Shown here: positions 26,979-35,415 of the stretch, in pieces
How positions within the stretch are numbered: position 1 is the first letter of the stretch
How the letters are laid out: each line of letters begins with the position of its first letter
Assembly (NCBI RefSeq): GCF_022601875.1
Contig: NZ_JAKVIP010000018.1
Span: 1 to 64,000 of the forward strand
From: Chryseobacterium sp. SSA4.19
Lineage (GTDB): Bacteria > Bacteroidota > Bacteroidia > Flavobacteriales > Weeksellaceae
DNA length: 64,000 nt
Reading direction: 5' to 3'
Translations under genes and position numbers: made by a program
The notes under the pieces: model-generated
Database searches by the model: none
Told to the model about the DNA's origin: nothing
Seen by the model: only the letters and a program-made list of their open reading frames with translations

Positions 26979-29000
26979 TTACATAAACCGCTTTTTAAAA
27001 TTGAACTTCAGCATATTCATTAACCCGGGTTCGACAATATCAATCCCCAGACCGAAATTACTGTCGGCCACCGTATGATGGTCTGTCCTGAATTTTTCAA
27101 AATCATTTTGCGGTATTTCAAGATTTACCAGAGGATTATATTCAATAGTAACCGTTGCACCGTTCTTGGTTACTTTTTTACGGCTGATAAAATCAAAATA
27201 CGGATTACGGATGGTACTTTCCTGAACAGTGTACTTTTCCTCGGTATCGATTTTCTGGTCGGTATAAAGATTAATCTCATACTTTTCACTGTCGAAATTA
27301 TGCCAGAAAGAAACATCTTTATGCATAAAATCCCGGGCACTTGCCTTGACTACATTCCGGTCAAAATACATCAGGAAGCGGTTGTTTTTTGCATCTACAA
27401 AATAAGGGTTTTCTATAGTGGATTTGTACTGGATTTTAAATTCATTAAGCCTTTTATCATCGCTGATAACATCGATGGACGAATCTTTGAAAACATTCCT
27501 GATATCGGTTCCGTTTCTGTCATTGGAATAGTTCAAACTGTAAAAAAGGAAATTATTCCAGCTGTCGATCACTTCTCTCTTGTTCGTATTTTTAAAATAC
27601 CTTCTCATTGCATTGGCACGGTTTCCTTTATAAGTAGTGGTTAAAACTAAAGTTCCGGAATTTCCCCGGACGTTAAAATCCACTTTCTCATCCACACAGA
27701 AATAAGGATAACGGTATGGTTTTCTTTCCTTTAATTCCTGGTCCGGTTTTATTTCAAGATAATGCATGAAATAAATGAAGCCACGGTTTTCAAGAAGCCC
27801 GAATTCTTCACGGGTCGTAGCGTCAACAAACACATCTTCGCCTTTATAGTTAATTTTTACAATTGCGTGATTAAATGTAAGCAATGAAGGCAGGTAATAT
27901 TTAATGTAAAAATCAGTATGGAAATTTACCAGAACAACCGAAGATTCCACACCGATATAATCTAAGATTACTTTTAAGAGAACCGATTTCGCTTTACAGT
28001 CGCCTTGTTTATTTTCATACGTGACAGCCGGTTCCTGCGGCTTGTGCCCGTTCATTTCATCAGCATTGAAAATATAATAAATATTGTTCTGCACATATTC
28101 TACAGCGAACTGTACTTTTTCGTCTGCATCTGCAATACCATCCAACTTTTCAGCGAGATCCGGAGCAAAGCTTTTTAACGGAGCTTCATTGAAGATTTCA
28201 TCATAAATCGGGGCAATATAGTTAGAAAGATCTTTCCAGTCAGCAACGGTTGCGAAATCGATATAAGGGAAAACTTCGCGGTTGGCATCAACAGGATTGA
28301 TGTAATTTTTCTCTTCAAATACAAACCGTTCCCCTTTATCCAGATAACTTGCTTCAGGCTCAATAACATTTCCTTTTTCATCCCGGAAGAATGTTTTTTT
28401 ACAGGCGATTTTCTTGTCCCTGTCATTAATAAATGTAAACGAATAGCTCCCGTACGCCCAGTAGTTATCCGGACTTACCCAAACGTATTTTGAAAACTCT
28501 TTTCTCAGGAAATCACGTTCTGTAAAGGCTTTTACTCTTGAATCTTCCATGATGAGAATATCATATAACCGGAGGTCTTTTATTGTAATATTGATTTTCT
28601 TATTGCTGCTTAAAATCCCTCCGCTGCTTTGGCTTTCACTGTCCAGCACCTTTATTTTGGCATCTTGGATCTTATCGATTAATACGCCATCTCTTAATAC
28701 ACTGATCCTGTGAATATGGTATATTTCATTTTCTTCAACGATAATATCAGAAACCGAAGCCCTTTCAAGATTTGCAGGCTCGTTAAGAGTATAGGCCATA
28801 CAGATATACTCACTGTTTTCAGTATTGCTCGTACGGTATTTTTTATCTAAAAAATAGCAGAAGTCTTTTCCGCTATCAATTTGTTCTTTAGAAAATTCAG
28901 ACTCCTGTATCCTGTTTATAAGCTCCTGATCATCAATATTCCCTGCCCATGACTCCGATTTCTGGATTTTGTAATTTTCAATTTCAATTTGATTGTCCAT
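26979..29000 (-). CDS. DUF3857 and transglutaminase-like domain protein
   Basis: 673 residues. The N-terminal half fits DUF3857 (YHIHRISVLRDGVLIDKIQD, WGSYSFTFIND-like segments). A transglutaminase core follows at about 280-410 with the triad as Cys in NKQGDCKAKSVLL, His in TFNHAIVKI and Asp in VFVDATT. The C-terminal third is a beta-rich domain. Unlike many relatives it has no signal peptide or lipobox, so it is predicted to be cytosolic. The family is peptidase- or transglutaminase-like with unknown substrates. Confidence 0.8.
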   Translation of the reverse strand: MDNQIEIENYKIQKSESWAGNIDDQELINRIQESEFSKEQIDSGKDFCYFLDKKYRTSNTENSEYICMAYTLNEPANLERASVSDIIVEENEIYHIHRISVLRDGVLIDKIQDAKIKVLDSESQSSGGILSSNKKINITIKDLRLYDILIMEDSRVKAFTERDFLRKEFSKYVWVSPDNYWAYGSYSFTFINDRDKKIACKKTFFRDEKGNVIEPEASYLDKGERFVFEEKNYINPVDANREVFPYIDFATVADWKDLSNYIAPIYDEIFNEAPLKSFAPDLAEKLDGIADADEKVQFAVEYVQNNIYYIFNADEMNGHKPQEPAVTYENKQGDCKAKSVLLKVILDYIGVESSVVLVNFHTDFYIKYYLPSLLTFNHAIVKINYKGEDVFVDATTREEFGLLENRGFIYFMHYLEIKPDQELKERKPYRYPYFCVDEKVDFNVRGNSGTLVLTTTYKGNRANAMRRYFKNTNKREVIDSWNNFLFYSLNYSNDRNGTDIRNVFKDSSIDVISDDKRLNEFKIQYKSTIENPYFVDAKNNRFLMYFDRNVVKASARDFMHKDVSFWHNFDSEKYEINLYTDQKIDTEEKYTVQESTIRNPYFDFISRKKVTKNGATVTIEYNPLVNLEIPQNDFEKFRTDHHTVADSNFGLGIDIVEPGLMNMLKFNFKKRFM

Positions 29001-29156
29001 ATTTATATTTTACTGTGTTCTGTGAATGTGGTATAAAAGTAAGGTCAAATTAGGAATTTAAAAACTAAAAAACAACAGTTCCGAATTTAAGATATTTGTT
29101 TATACTTAAGACGCATGCTCAAAATGGGATCGGAAAAAGATTTAGAAACATGAAAA

Positions 29157-29182
29157 AATCCTTCCATTAAAATGAAAGGATT
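29157..29182 (-). terminator. terminator of the SPFH gene
   Basis: AATCCTTCCAT (29157-29167) pairs with ATGAAAGGATT (29172-29182) with one mismatch and a 4-base loop. On the minus strand a T-run follows directly. It lies 25 nt after the stop codon. Confidence 0.8.
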
Positions 29183-29207
29183 ATATTTTTAATAAACAGT
29201 TTTACTA

Positions 29208-30131
29208 TTAATGGTTTTTGGGTGGATCGGTGATGATTTTACTGTACTCATCCATTTTCTGAGTGGCTGCCATCGAAACGACTAAGTCATTCAGCATTGA
29301 ACTGGCTGCAGTAGGCGAATTCGGTAGCAACACCAGGTTACTTCTGTTGTTTGCTCCGATAGAGTTCAAGGTGTCATAATGCTGCGTCACAACAATTAAT
29401 GCAGAAGCTTCCTGTGCATTGATATTGGCGGCATTCAGCATTTTCACAGATTCTTCAAGGCCTTTTGCGATCTCTCTCCTCTGATCGGCAATCCCCTGCC
29501 CCTGCAGTTTTTTAGATTCCGCTTCAGCTTTCGCTACAGCTACAATCCTGATTCTCTGTGCTTCGGATTCGTATTCTGCGGCCGTTTTTTCACGTTCTGC
29601 AGCATTGATCCTGTTCATCGCATGTTTTACCTGCTCATCCGGATCAATATCCGTAACCAATGCTTTGATGATATCGTACCCGTAACTCTGCATCGCATCC
29701 TGAAGTTCGCTCTTTACAGCAATGGCAATATCATCTTTTCTTACAAAAACATCGTCTAGCTTGGTTTTTGGAACTTCTGCACGAACGACATCAAAAACAT
29801 AGGATGTAATTTGATTTTCAGGATTTTCCAGACGGTAAAAAGCATCCTTTACATTTTCCCTAATCACCTGGTACTGGACGGAAACTTTCATTTTAATGAA
29901 AACATTATCCAGCGTTTTAGTATCAATAATCACATCCAGCTGCTGAATCCTCAGATTCAAACGTTTGGAAATCTGATCCAGAAACGGAATTTTCAAGTGA
30001 AGGCCGGCGTGGCTTACCTTCAGAAATTTACCCAGTCTCTCTACTACGGCTGCAGATTCCTGCTTCACCGTAAAAAAGGATGCGAATAACGTAATAAGTC
30101 CGAAAAAGACGAGAATACCTAAAAAAATCAT
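29208..30131 (-). CDS. SPFH/Band 7 (stomatin-like) membrane protein
   Basis: 307 residues. One N-terminal membrane helix (about 2-20) is followed by the Band 7 domain (KQESAAVVERLGKFLKVSHAGLHLKIPFLD, then MKVSVQYQVI and DDVFVRKDDIAIAV), and a C-terminal coiled coil rich in Ala/Glu (about 180-230, AAEREKTAAEYESEAQRIRI). This is the stomatin/prohibitin branch that forms membrane-bound oligomeric rings. No NfeD partner or FtsH gene is adjacent. Its role is probably membrane organisation or quality control. Confidence 0.9.
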   Translation of the reverse strand: MIFLGILVFFGLITLFASFFTVKQESAAVVERLGKFLKVSHAGLHLKIPFLDQISKRLNLRIQQLDVIIDTKTLDNVFIKMKVSVQYQVIRENVKDAFYRLENPENQITSYVFDVVRAEVPKTKLDDVFVRKDDIAIAVKSELQDAMQSYGYDIIKALVTDIDPDEQVKHAMNRINAAEREKTAAEYESEAQRIRIVAVAKAEAESKKLQGQGIADQRREIAKGLEESVKMLNAANINAQEASALIVVTQHYDTLNSIGANNRSNLVLLPNSPTAASSMLNDLVVSMAATQKMDEYSKIITDPPKNH

Positions 30132-30198
30132 ACTTTTTATTTTTCAATGAGCTGATAAGATACACATTTATAAGATATCAGTCAAATAAAACGTATGA

Positions 30199-31557
30199 TT
30201 AAACGGTCATTCCGATATCAATTCCTTTAATTTTACGATAAAGATCAGTGGCATAATTATCAGTCATTCCCGAAACGAAATCAATGACACCAAGAACTTT
30301 CTGGTAATCGGTTCCGTTTTCATAGATGAACTGTTTCGGAATTAATTTTAATGCTTTTATATCGTAAGATTTAATTTTTTCTTCAGATTTAAGAATGGAC
30401 GGAATAAAATGATCCAATAACTCATACATCACGTTATATCCTGCATTTTCAATTTCCACTACGGCTTTGTGGTTATAAATCTTTTCGACTGAAAAACCTG
30501 CAATATCCTGCAATGCTTTATTTTCAGCTTTATAAATATCCAGCAGGCCGTTACTGAGGTTTCCTTCAAGAATCGTTTCAAAATGGCCTTTATACATTTC
30601 AATAGATTTATTGATTAATGCATTGATTACTTTCGCTCTTAAATATGAAATTTTTTCGTTTTCATTGCCGATAGAATCCAGTTTTCTCTTCACCCGGTCT
30701 ACATCATCGGTTTCAGATTTCACCAGTTCAAAAAACAGGTTTTCACAGTCAGCAGTTGAAACAATCCCAAGCCTGTGCGCATCTTCCATATCGATAATAT
30801 TGTAACAGATATCATCTGCCGCTTCTACAAGCCATACAAAAGGATGCCTTTTAAAGATATACGGGTCTTCACTTTCTGAAATCAAATCCGTCCCCTCTGC
30901 GATCTTAAGAAAAATGTCTTTTTCATTCTGAAAAAAACCAAATTTCTTCCTGTGGATAACCCCTTTTTTCTTAGCCACAGACTCACATGGATATTTCGCA
31001 ATGCTTGCCAGCGTAGCAAATGTTAGCTGAGTACCGCCTGCATCTTTGCCCTGCTGCTGCTGGGCCAAAACCCTGATTGCATTTGCATTCCCTTCAAAAT
31101 TAACCAGGTCTGCCCATTCTTTATCACTAAATTTCGGTTTTAAATCCGTTTCATTCCTGTCAAAATAGCTGGCAATGGCATCTTCGCCCGAATGCCCGAA
31201 AGCAGGGTTTCCAACGTCATGGCAAAGGCAGCCTGCGGCAATTACATTTCCTAAATTATGGAGGTAAAAATTTTTAGAATCTTCGTTTAAATCATTTTTA
31301 AACTGATCGTGAATAAATTCCCCAATCACACTTCCCAAACTTCTTCCCACCGAAGAAACTTCCAGCGAATGCGTTAAACGGTTATGTACAAAAACACTTC
31401 CTGGAAGCGGAAAAACCTGCGTTTTATTCTGCAGCCTTCTGAAAGCCGATGAAAAAATAATTCGGTCAAAGTCCCGCTGAAAATCAGTTCTCGAAGCTTT
31501 CGTCTGTGGATTGTTTCCCGTTCTCTGATTGGTAAAAATCCGGTTTAAGTTCATCAT
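30199..31557 (-). CDS. dgt: deoxyguanosinetriphosphate triphosphohydrolase (dGTPase)
   Basis: 452 residues. The HD-domain signature is complete: NRLTHSLEVSSVGRSL, then CLCHDVGNPAFGHSGE with H113/D114, and WLVEAADDICYNIIDMEDAH supplying the last metal ligand. The N-terminus has the dGTPase pattern SRTDFQRDFDRIIFSSAFRRLQ. It cleaves dGTP, and in some relatives other dNTPs, to the nucleoside and triphosphate. It begins with Met-Met, so the start may be 31557 or 31554. A gene remnant and the divergent DNA glycosylase gene lie upstream. Confidence 0.93.
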   Translation of the reverse strand: MMNLNRIFTNQRTGNNPQTKASRTDFQRDFDRIIFSSAFRRLQNKTQVFPLPGSVFVHNRLTHSLEVSSVGRSLGSVIGEFIHDQFKNDLNEDSKNFYLHNLGNVIAAGCLCHDVGNPAFGHSGEDAIASYFDRNETDLKPKFSDKEWADLVNFEGNANAIRVLAQQQQGKDAGGTQLTFATLASIAKYPCESVAKKKGVIHRKKFGFFQNEKDIFLKIAEGTDLISESEDPYIFKRHPFVWLVEAADDICYNIIDMEDAHRLGIVSTADCENLFFELVKSETDDVDRVKRKLDSIGNENEKISYLRAKVINALINKSIEMYKGHFETILEGNLSNGLLDIYKAENKALQDIAGFSVEKIYNHKAVVEIENAGYNVMYELLDHFIPSILKSEEKIKSYDIKALKLIPKQFIYENGTDYQKVLGVIDFVSGMTDNYATDLYRKIKGIDIGMTV

Positions 31558-31571
31558 TTTTCAAAATTACT

Positions 31572-31712
31572 TCAAATTTTATTTTCTATGAACCAATCGG
31601 ACAATTTTTTATGAAAACCCACAAATATTCTTCTTTCTGAAATCAACTTTTTCAGTTCATCTGCTTTTGCTTTTCCTGTCAATGGTTCAGTCAAGTCATA
31701 ATAATGGTTATA
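31572..31712 (-). pseudogene. C-terminal remnant of an unidentified gene upstream of dgt
   Basis: A 46-codon frame on the minus strand, open without an ATG, has protein-like composition: YDLTEPLTGKAKADELKKLI, then SERRIFVGFHKKLSDWF and a stop. An in-frame stop at 31713 closes it upstream. I do not recognise the family. It may be the surviving 3' end of a deleted gene or may be chance. Confidence 0.35.
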
Positions 31713-31801
31713 TTATTTCCTTACATCCTGTAAAAAATTTACCCGACAAACCTTTTTTTCATGGCAGAATTATTGTTATTTAAAAGCCTAAAATACACAC
31801 C

Positions 31802-32536
31802 ATGCCTGAAGGTCCATCTATTATATTAATGAAAGAAGATCTGCAAAAATTTGCAGGCAAGAAAGTTATCGAAGCTGGCGGAGATGCCAAATTCGGGAAA
31901 GATATTTTTGAAGGAAAAGTTTTAAAAGAGATCCGGACTTTTGGAAAACAGACTTATCTTGTTTTTGACGACATTGCCATAAGAATTCATCTGCTTATGT
32001 TCGGATCTTATGAAATTGATGAACAGACAAAACCTGATCGGCAATTAAGACTATCATTGATCTTCAAAGATGGCGGAATGTATTTTTATACCTGCAACGT
32101 AAAGTTGGTGGATTTAGAATTTTTAGCTGCAATTGACTGGGAAGCAGATGTGATGAGTGATGACTGGGATCCTAAAAAAGCAGAGAAAAAATTAAAAGCC
32201 CATCCGGAAATGTTGGTTTGCGATGCTTTAATGGATCAGACTATTTTTTCCGGGGTTGGAAACATTATTAAAAATGAAGTACTGTTCAGGATTGGTGTCC
32301 AGCCGGAAAGTATAGTGGGAAATATGCCTCCGAAAAAGCTCAGAGAACTGATCACAGAAGCCCGAAACTACAGTTTTGATTTCCTGAAATGGAAGCGCGA
32401 AAACACCCTTAAAAAGCATTGGCAGGCTCACACAAAGAAAATATGTCCTGTTTGTGGTGAAAATTTCATTAAAAAACAGACAGGTCTTGGTAAAAGAAGA
32501 AGCTTTTACTGCGAGAAGGATCAGAAATTATATTAA
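31802..32536 (+). CDS. Fpg/Nei-family DNA glycosylase
   Basis: 244 residues. The start PEGPS supplies the catalytic Pro2/Glu3 after Met removal, as in endonuclease VIII; K49 in TFGKQTYLVF is the conserved lysine. The helix-two-turn-helix segment DQTIFSGVGNIIKNEVLFRIG is complete. The C-terminal zinc finger has CPVC and then FYC but the fourth position is Asp (CEKD), so it is C3D or incomplete. The enzyme removes oxidised bases and nicks the abasic site. It is divergent from dgt. Confidence 0.88.
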   Translation: MPEGPSIILMKEDLQKFAGKKVIEAGGDAKFGKDIFEGKVLKEIRTFGKQTYLVFDDIAIRIHLLMFGSYEIDEQTKPDRQLRLSLIFKDGGMYFYTCNVKLVDLEFLAAIDWEADVMSDDWDPKKAEKKLKAHPEMLVCDALMDQTIFSGVGNIIKNEVLFRIGVQPESIVGNMPPKKLRELITEARNYSFDFLKWKRENTLKKHWQAHTKKICPVCGENFIKKQTGLGKRRSFYCEKDQKLY

Positions 32537-32548
32537 ATAAATACAACC

Positions 32549-32949
32549 ATGAAACTCATGTATCTTTTATATCTATCTTTCATTATTTCCTGTAAACAGT
32601 ATAAGATAGAGAAAAACTGAAGTTGGGGAAGAAAAGGATATTACGTATAAAGAATTTAAACCGGATACTCATAAAGCCATTTTAAAAGCGAATCCTGCTC
32701 ATATAAAATTCATCGCTGATAAAACTTAAGCAAGAATATAACAATGCTAACAGTACACATTCTGATAACAAAGATATTACCTGGATTCCGATTATAGATT
32801 TGGGTTTGTTTCATTACTCTATCGGAAAAATCAAAAAAGATAAAGACGGAAAAAAATTTTTATCTCTTATGGAAGCGGTTCAGGCCGAGGTTATTCTCAA
32901 GCGGTTTACAAAAGTGGAAATGGAATGTAAAAAGCATTTCAACTTATAG
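32549..32949 (+). pseudogene. decayed short lipoprotein-like gene
   Basis: Starts as MKLMYLLYLSFIISCKQYK (a lipoprotein-like signal) and hits a stop after 23 codons at 32618-32620. A shifted frame then reads GEEKDITYKEFKPDTHKAIL to a second stop near 32730, and a third frame continues QEYNNANSTHSDNKDITWIP to VEMECKKHFNL and a stop at 32947-32949. Joined, this is a protein of about 130 residues with two frameshifts. The family is not recognised. Confidence 0.6.
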
Positions 32950-33559
32950 TATCTAATTAGATAATAATTTCGTTGTGACTTTAATCTTGACTATATATAT
33001 AAAACTAACACCTAGTTTTAAATCTGGTAATTCACTATTTATTTAAAGTCTTAAGAATACTCAAAAAATAATAACTGACTGTTATTATAACAGTACAATA
33101 TCTGACAGAAACTCATTTCCAAAACAGTCAGATTTAAAAAATCTTTTTAAATAATCCAGGCCAGATCACAAACAGTATAATATATTTCATTTTGTAGTGT
33201 AAAATTAAGCTACAAACGAAATAGATCTTTCACATGTCCTGTAGGCCATCCGTATAATAAAAAACCAATGGATCAAATCACTAATAATAAATTTTATTAA
33301 CATTAAAAAATAAAATATCAAAATAAAGTGATTTAAAGTTGAATCGATTTCTATTATTATGCAGAGCATTTTTTCTTCTTTGTATTATCAACTTTTAATT
33401 ACAAAACGTAAAACTATTGAAGGATTGATAAAAATTTACAGATAACATAATAATAATACATATTAATTCTTAAATTTATATTAAATTTATGTAAACAAAA
33501 ACCAACAAAATACTGAACTAAAAACACATAACATACTGATAAACATCATAATTATTTCA
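32950..33559. other. AT-rich intergenic DNA, no gene seen
   Basis: About 600 bp of very AT-rich DNA without a convincing frame, tRNA or strong hairpin. With the pseudogenes on either side it gives the impression of eroded sequence. Confidence 0.5.
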
Positions 33560-33590
33560 TTTGGAGACTCATTTTAAAGTTGTAATATTG
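33560..33590 (+). promoter_or_regulatory. well-formed Bacteroidota-type promoter
   Basis: TTTG at 33560-33563 and TAATATTG at 33583-33590 are 19 nt apart, the expected spacing; TAATATTG differs from TAnnTTTG at one position. Transcription would start near 33597, about 40 nt before the small gene. Confidence 0.6.
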
Positions 33591-33638
33591 CAGTATAGAA
33601 TTAGCAATAAATAATCAAATAATTAAAAATACAATAAA

Positions 33639-33722
33639 ATGTTAACTTACATCGGAATCGCAACATGTTTAGTAGTTTTCTCTTCTTATTTCGCAACAGT
33701 AAAGAGAGAAGAAAGAAACTAA
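33639..33722 (+). CDS. 27-residue single-span membrane peptide
   Basis: The frame ATG 33639 to TAA 33720 encodes MLTYIGIATCLVVFSSYF followed by ATVKREERN. It has one hydrophobic helix (about 3-19) and a short charged C-terminal tail, the positive-inside pattern of a small inner-membrane protein. It sits between a well-spaced promoter (33560-33590) and a clear terminator (33881-33909), which argues for real expression. The transcript would have about 160 nt after the stop. The function is unknown. Confidence 0.55.
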   Translation: MLTYIGIATCLVVFSSYFATVKREERN

Positions 33723-33880
33723 CCGTAATTTCCAAAGCTGAATATAGTTCAGCCAGCAGAATACACAAATGAATGACACGGTTTATGTTTTTATTGAGAT
33801 GAACATTCCCTTTTATTAAAATTCATCAAAACATAAGCAACAACACTAAGGAAATCTTTAATTTTTATTATAGCCGATAG

Positions 33881-33909
33881 GGTCGAACTTTTTTGTTCGG
33901 CCTTTTTTT
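33881..33909 (+). terminator. rho-independent terminator after the small membrane peptide
   Basis: GGTCGAAC (33881-33888), a 6-T loop, GTTCGGCC (33895-33902) with one G-T pair, then seven T. There is no other nearby gene it could serve. Confidence 0.85.
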
Positions 33910-34163
33910 GTTTTAATACTTTTGTGTTTACACTTAAAAGCCATCATTATTTTTAAATCCAGATGAGTTTGTTGGTACTGTAATGTAGTAGGTTATGGGT
34001 GAATAGAGACATAAAAGCAAGTAATAATCTGTTTACTTATAAATCTGTAAGCGTATATCAAATGAAATCTAATCTGCTATAAAATTCTATAATTATAAGT
34101 TCTAAAACAGGAAATTATAATCAAAATGTTAAAATCATGTTAAAACTAACTAAATCCATTATT

Positions 34164-34188
34164 TAGTTAGTTATCCTAACTATATTTG
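34164..34188 (+). promoter_or_regulatory. promoter with overlapping palindromic operator (site 1)
   Basis: TAGTTAG (34164-34170), TTATC, CTAACTA (34176-34182) form an exact inverted repeat whose right arm overlaps the -7 element TATATTTG (34181-34188). Read on the minus strand the core is TAGTTAGGATAACTA, closely matching site 2 at 34466. The position suits repression, probably by the MarR protein encoded downstream. Confidence 0.6.
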
Positions 34189-34215
34189 TACCACAAACAA
34201 ATAAAATTATATACA

Positions 34216-34449
34216 ATGAAAAAATCAGTTTTTTATCACGCAGGCTGTCCGGTTTGCATTAGTGCAGAACATGACATTATCGATCTTATCGGAAGAGATT
34301 CAGTAGAAATCGTTCATCTTAGTGACAACAGGGACAGAATTAATGAAGCAGAAAATGCAGGGGTACAATCGGTGCCGGCTTTAGTAACGCCTAATGGAAA
34401 TGTGCTTCACATTAATTTTGGAGCTTCAATAGAAGATGTAAAAGGCTAA
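34216..34449 (+). CDS. small thioredoxin/glutaredoxin-like protein
   Basis: 77 residues from ATG 34216. A beta strand KKSVFYHAG leads into CPVC (C11, C14), then a helix, HLSDNR and SVPALV with the cis-proline typical of thioredoxin folds, and a final GNVLHINFGAS strand. The length fits a minimal glutaredoxin-type fold. It is the first gene of the MarR-linked unit. It probably performs thiol-disulfide exchange in the cytosol, as there is no signal peptide. Confidence 0.8.
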   Translation: MKKSVFYHAGCPVCISAEHDIIDLIGRDSVEIVHLSDNRDRINEAENAGVQSVPALVTPNGNVLHINFGASIEDVKG

Positions 34450-34455
34450 AAAAAT

Positions 34456-34494
34456 TTGCTTCACATAGTTAGGACTACTACCTTTGTGAAGCAA
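34456..34494 (+). promoter_or_regulatory. promoter, operator-like site 2 and hairpin before the DUF2024 gene
   Basis: TAGTTAGGACTACTA (34466-34480) matches site 1 in 13 of 15 positions and overlaps the -7 element TACCTTTG (34479-34486). The site is enclosed by a perfect 10-bp inverted repeat, TTGCTTCACA (34456-34465) and TGTGAAGCAA (34485-34494). The hairpin may also act as a weak terminator of the preceding gene. Confidence 0.6.
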
Positions 34495-34520
34495 TTTATT
34501 GTTTAATGTAAAATTATCAT

Positions 34521-34787
34521 ATGAAAATTGCAGTTTGGGATACTTATGTCACTAAAAAAAACGGAACCGTAATGCATTTCGACATTATTGCTCCTGCACA
34601 TATTAAAGATGAACACCTTATCCATCAGTTCGGGAAAGACTATCTTCGGACAAAAGGGCATGAACAATTAAGACTTACGGCAAAAGAATGTAGTTTCTGC
34701 CATACGGAAAATGTGCTGCCGGAATGGGAAAACGATATCGGCAAAAAAGGGTACTCCATCATTGAAATGGAAAATTGTAATGAATAA
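34521..34787 (+). CDS. DUF2024 family protein
   Basis: 88 residues, the usual length. Family features: N-terminal KIAVWDTYVTKKNGTVMHFD, HQFGKDYL, and a C-terminal KECSFCH with C57, C60 and H61. The function of DUF2024 is not established; the CxxCH could bind metal or be redox active. The stop overlaps the MarR start by one base (TAATG), so the two are translationally linked. An operator-like promoter lies just upstream. Confidence 0.85.
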   Translation: MKIAVWDTYVTKKNGTVMHFDIIAPAHIKDEHLIHQFGKDYLRTKGHEQLRLTAKECSFCHTENVLPEWENDIGKKGYSIIEMENCNE

Positions 34788-35398
34788 TGAATGAATCAGA
34801 TTTTAATCTAAAACATCAGAACCAGAACACGGAAAGCAAAATTGTGGCCTCCTTAGAAAGGATTTCACAGGCTTTCCGTGTTTTGCTTTGGCAGGAAAGC
34901 AAGGAACATGCTCTGAGCCCGATCCAGGTTCAGGTCCTGATTTTCCTTCTTAATCACAGTGATGAAAAAAGAAAAATCAGCTATCTCGCCGATGAGTTTA
35001 ATATGACCAAGGCAACCATCAGCGAAACTGTAAAATCTTTAGAACAAAAAGGCCTTGTTACGAAAGATTATGAGCCTCACGACACCCGCAGCTATATCAT
35101 CCATCTCAGTGGTAAAGGAATGGAAATTGCCGGTAAGACATCGTATTTTACTCAGCAGATTGGCGCTCCGATTCAGGTTATGGATCAGCAAGCAAAGGAG
35201 AAATTCCTCCAAAGCCTTTTTGATGTGATTCACTATTTGAACAGAACCGGAATCATAACCATCCAGAGGATGTGCACTACCTGCACGCATTTCCGGCCCT
35301 CAGCAGAAGGAAAAGAACCGGTCTGCAGTCTGTTGGAAAAGGTTTTATATTCCGAAGACCTGAGAATCGACTGCCCGGAACATATGATGAAAATTTAA
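34787..35398 (+). CDS. MarR-family regulator with four C-terminal cysteines
   Basis: 203 residues, about 55 longer than a plain MarR. The winged helix is at about 45-110 (LSPIQVQVLIFLLNH, ISYLADEFNMTKATISETVK, wing DYEPHDTRSYIIHLS). A C-terminal extension has C163, C166, C180 and C196 (C-x2-C-x13-C-x15-C), a plausible Fe-S or zinc site. It probably binds the TAGTTAGGA-type palindromes upstream of the thioredoxin-like and DUF2024 genes. The cysteines suggest redox or metal sensing. The AAA ATPase follows 17 nt after the stop. Confidence 0.88.
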   Translation: MNESDFNLKHQNQNTESKIVASLERISQAFRVLLWQESKEHALSPIQVQVLIFLLNHSDEKRKISYLADEFNMTKATISETVKSLEQKGLVTKDYEPHDTRSYIIHLSGKGMEIAGKTSYFTQQIGAPIQVMDQQAKEKFLQSLFDVIHYLNRTGIITIQRMCTTCTHFRPSAEGKEPVCSLLEKVLYSEDLRIDCPEHMMKI

Positions 35399-35415
35399 TT
35401 AAAAAAACAAAAATA

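Noticed and set aside
27075..27644. 189-residue plus-strand frame inside the transglutaminase-like gene
   Set aside because: Lies wholly opposite a conserved domain and has no protein-like organisation.
35272..35415. 48-codon N-terminal extension of the AAA ATPase
   Set aside because: It overlaps the MarR gene in another frame and codes for no conserved residues; ATG 35416 starts the natural protein.
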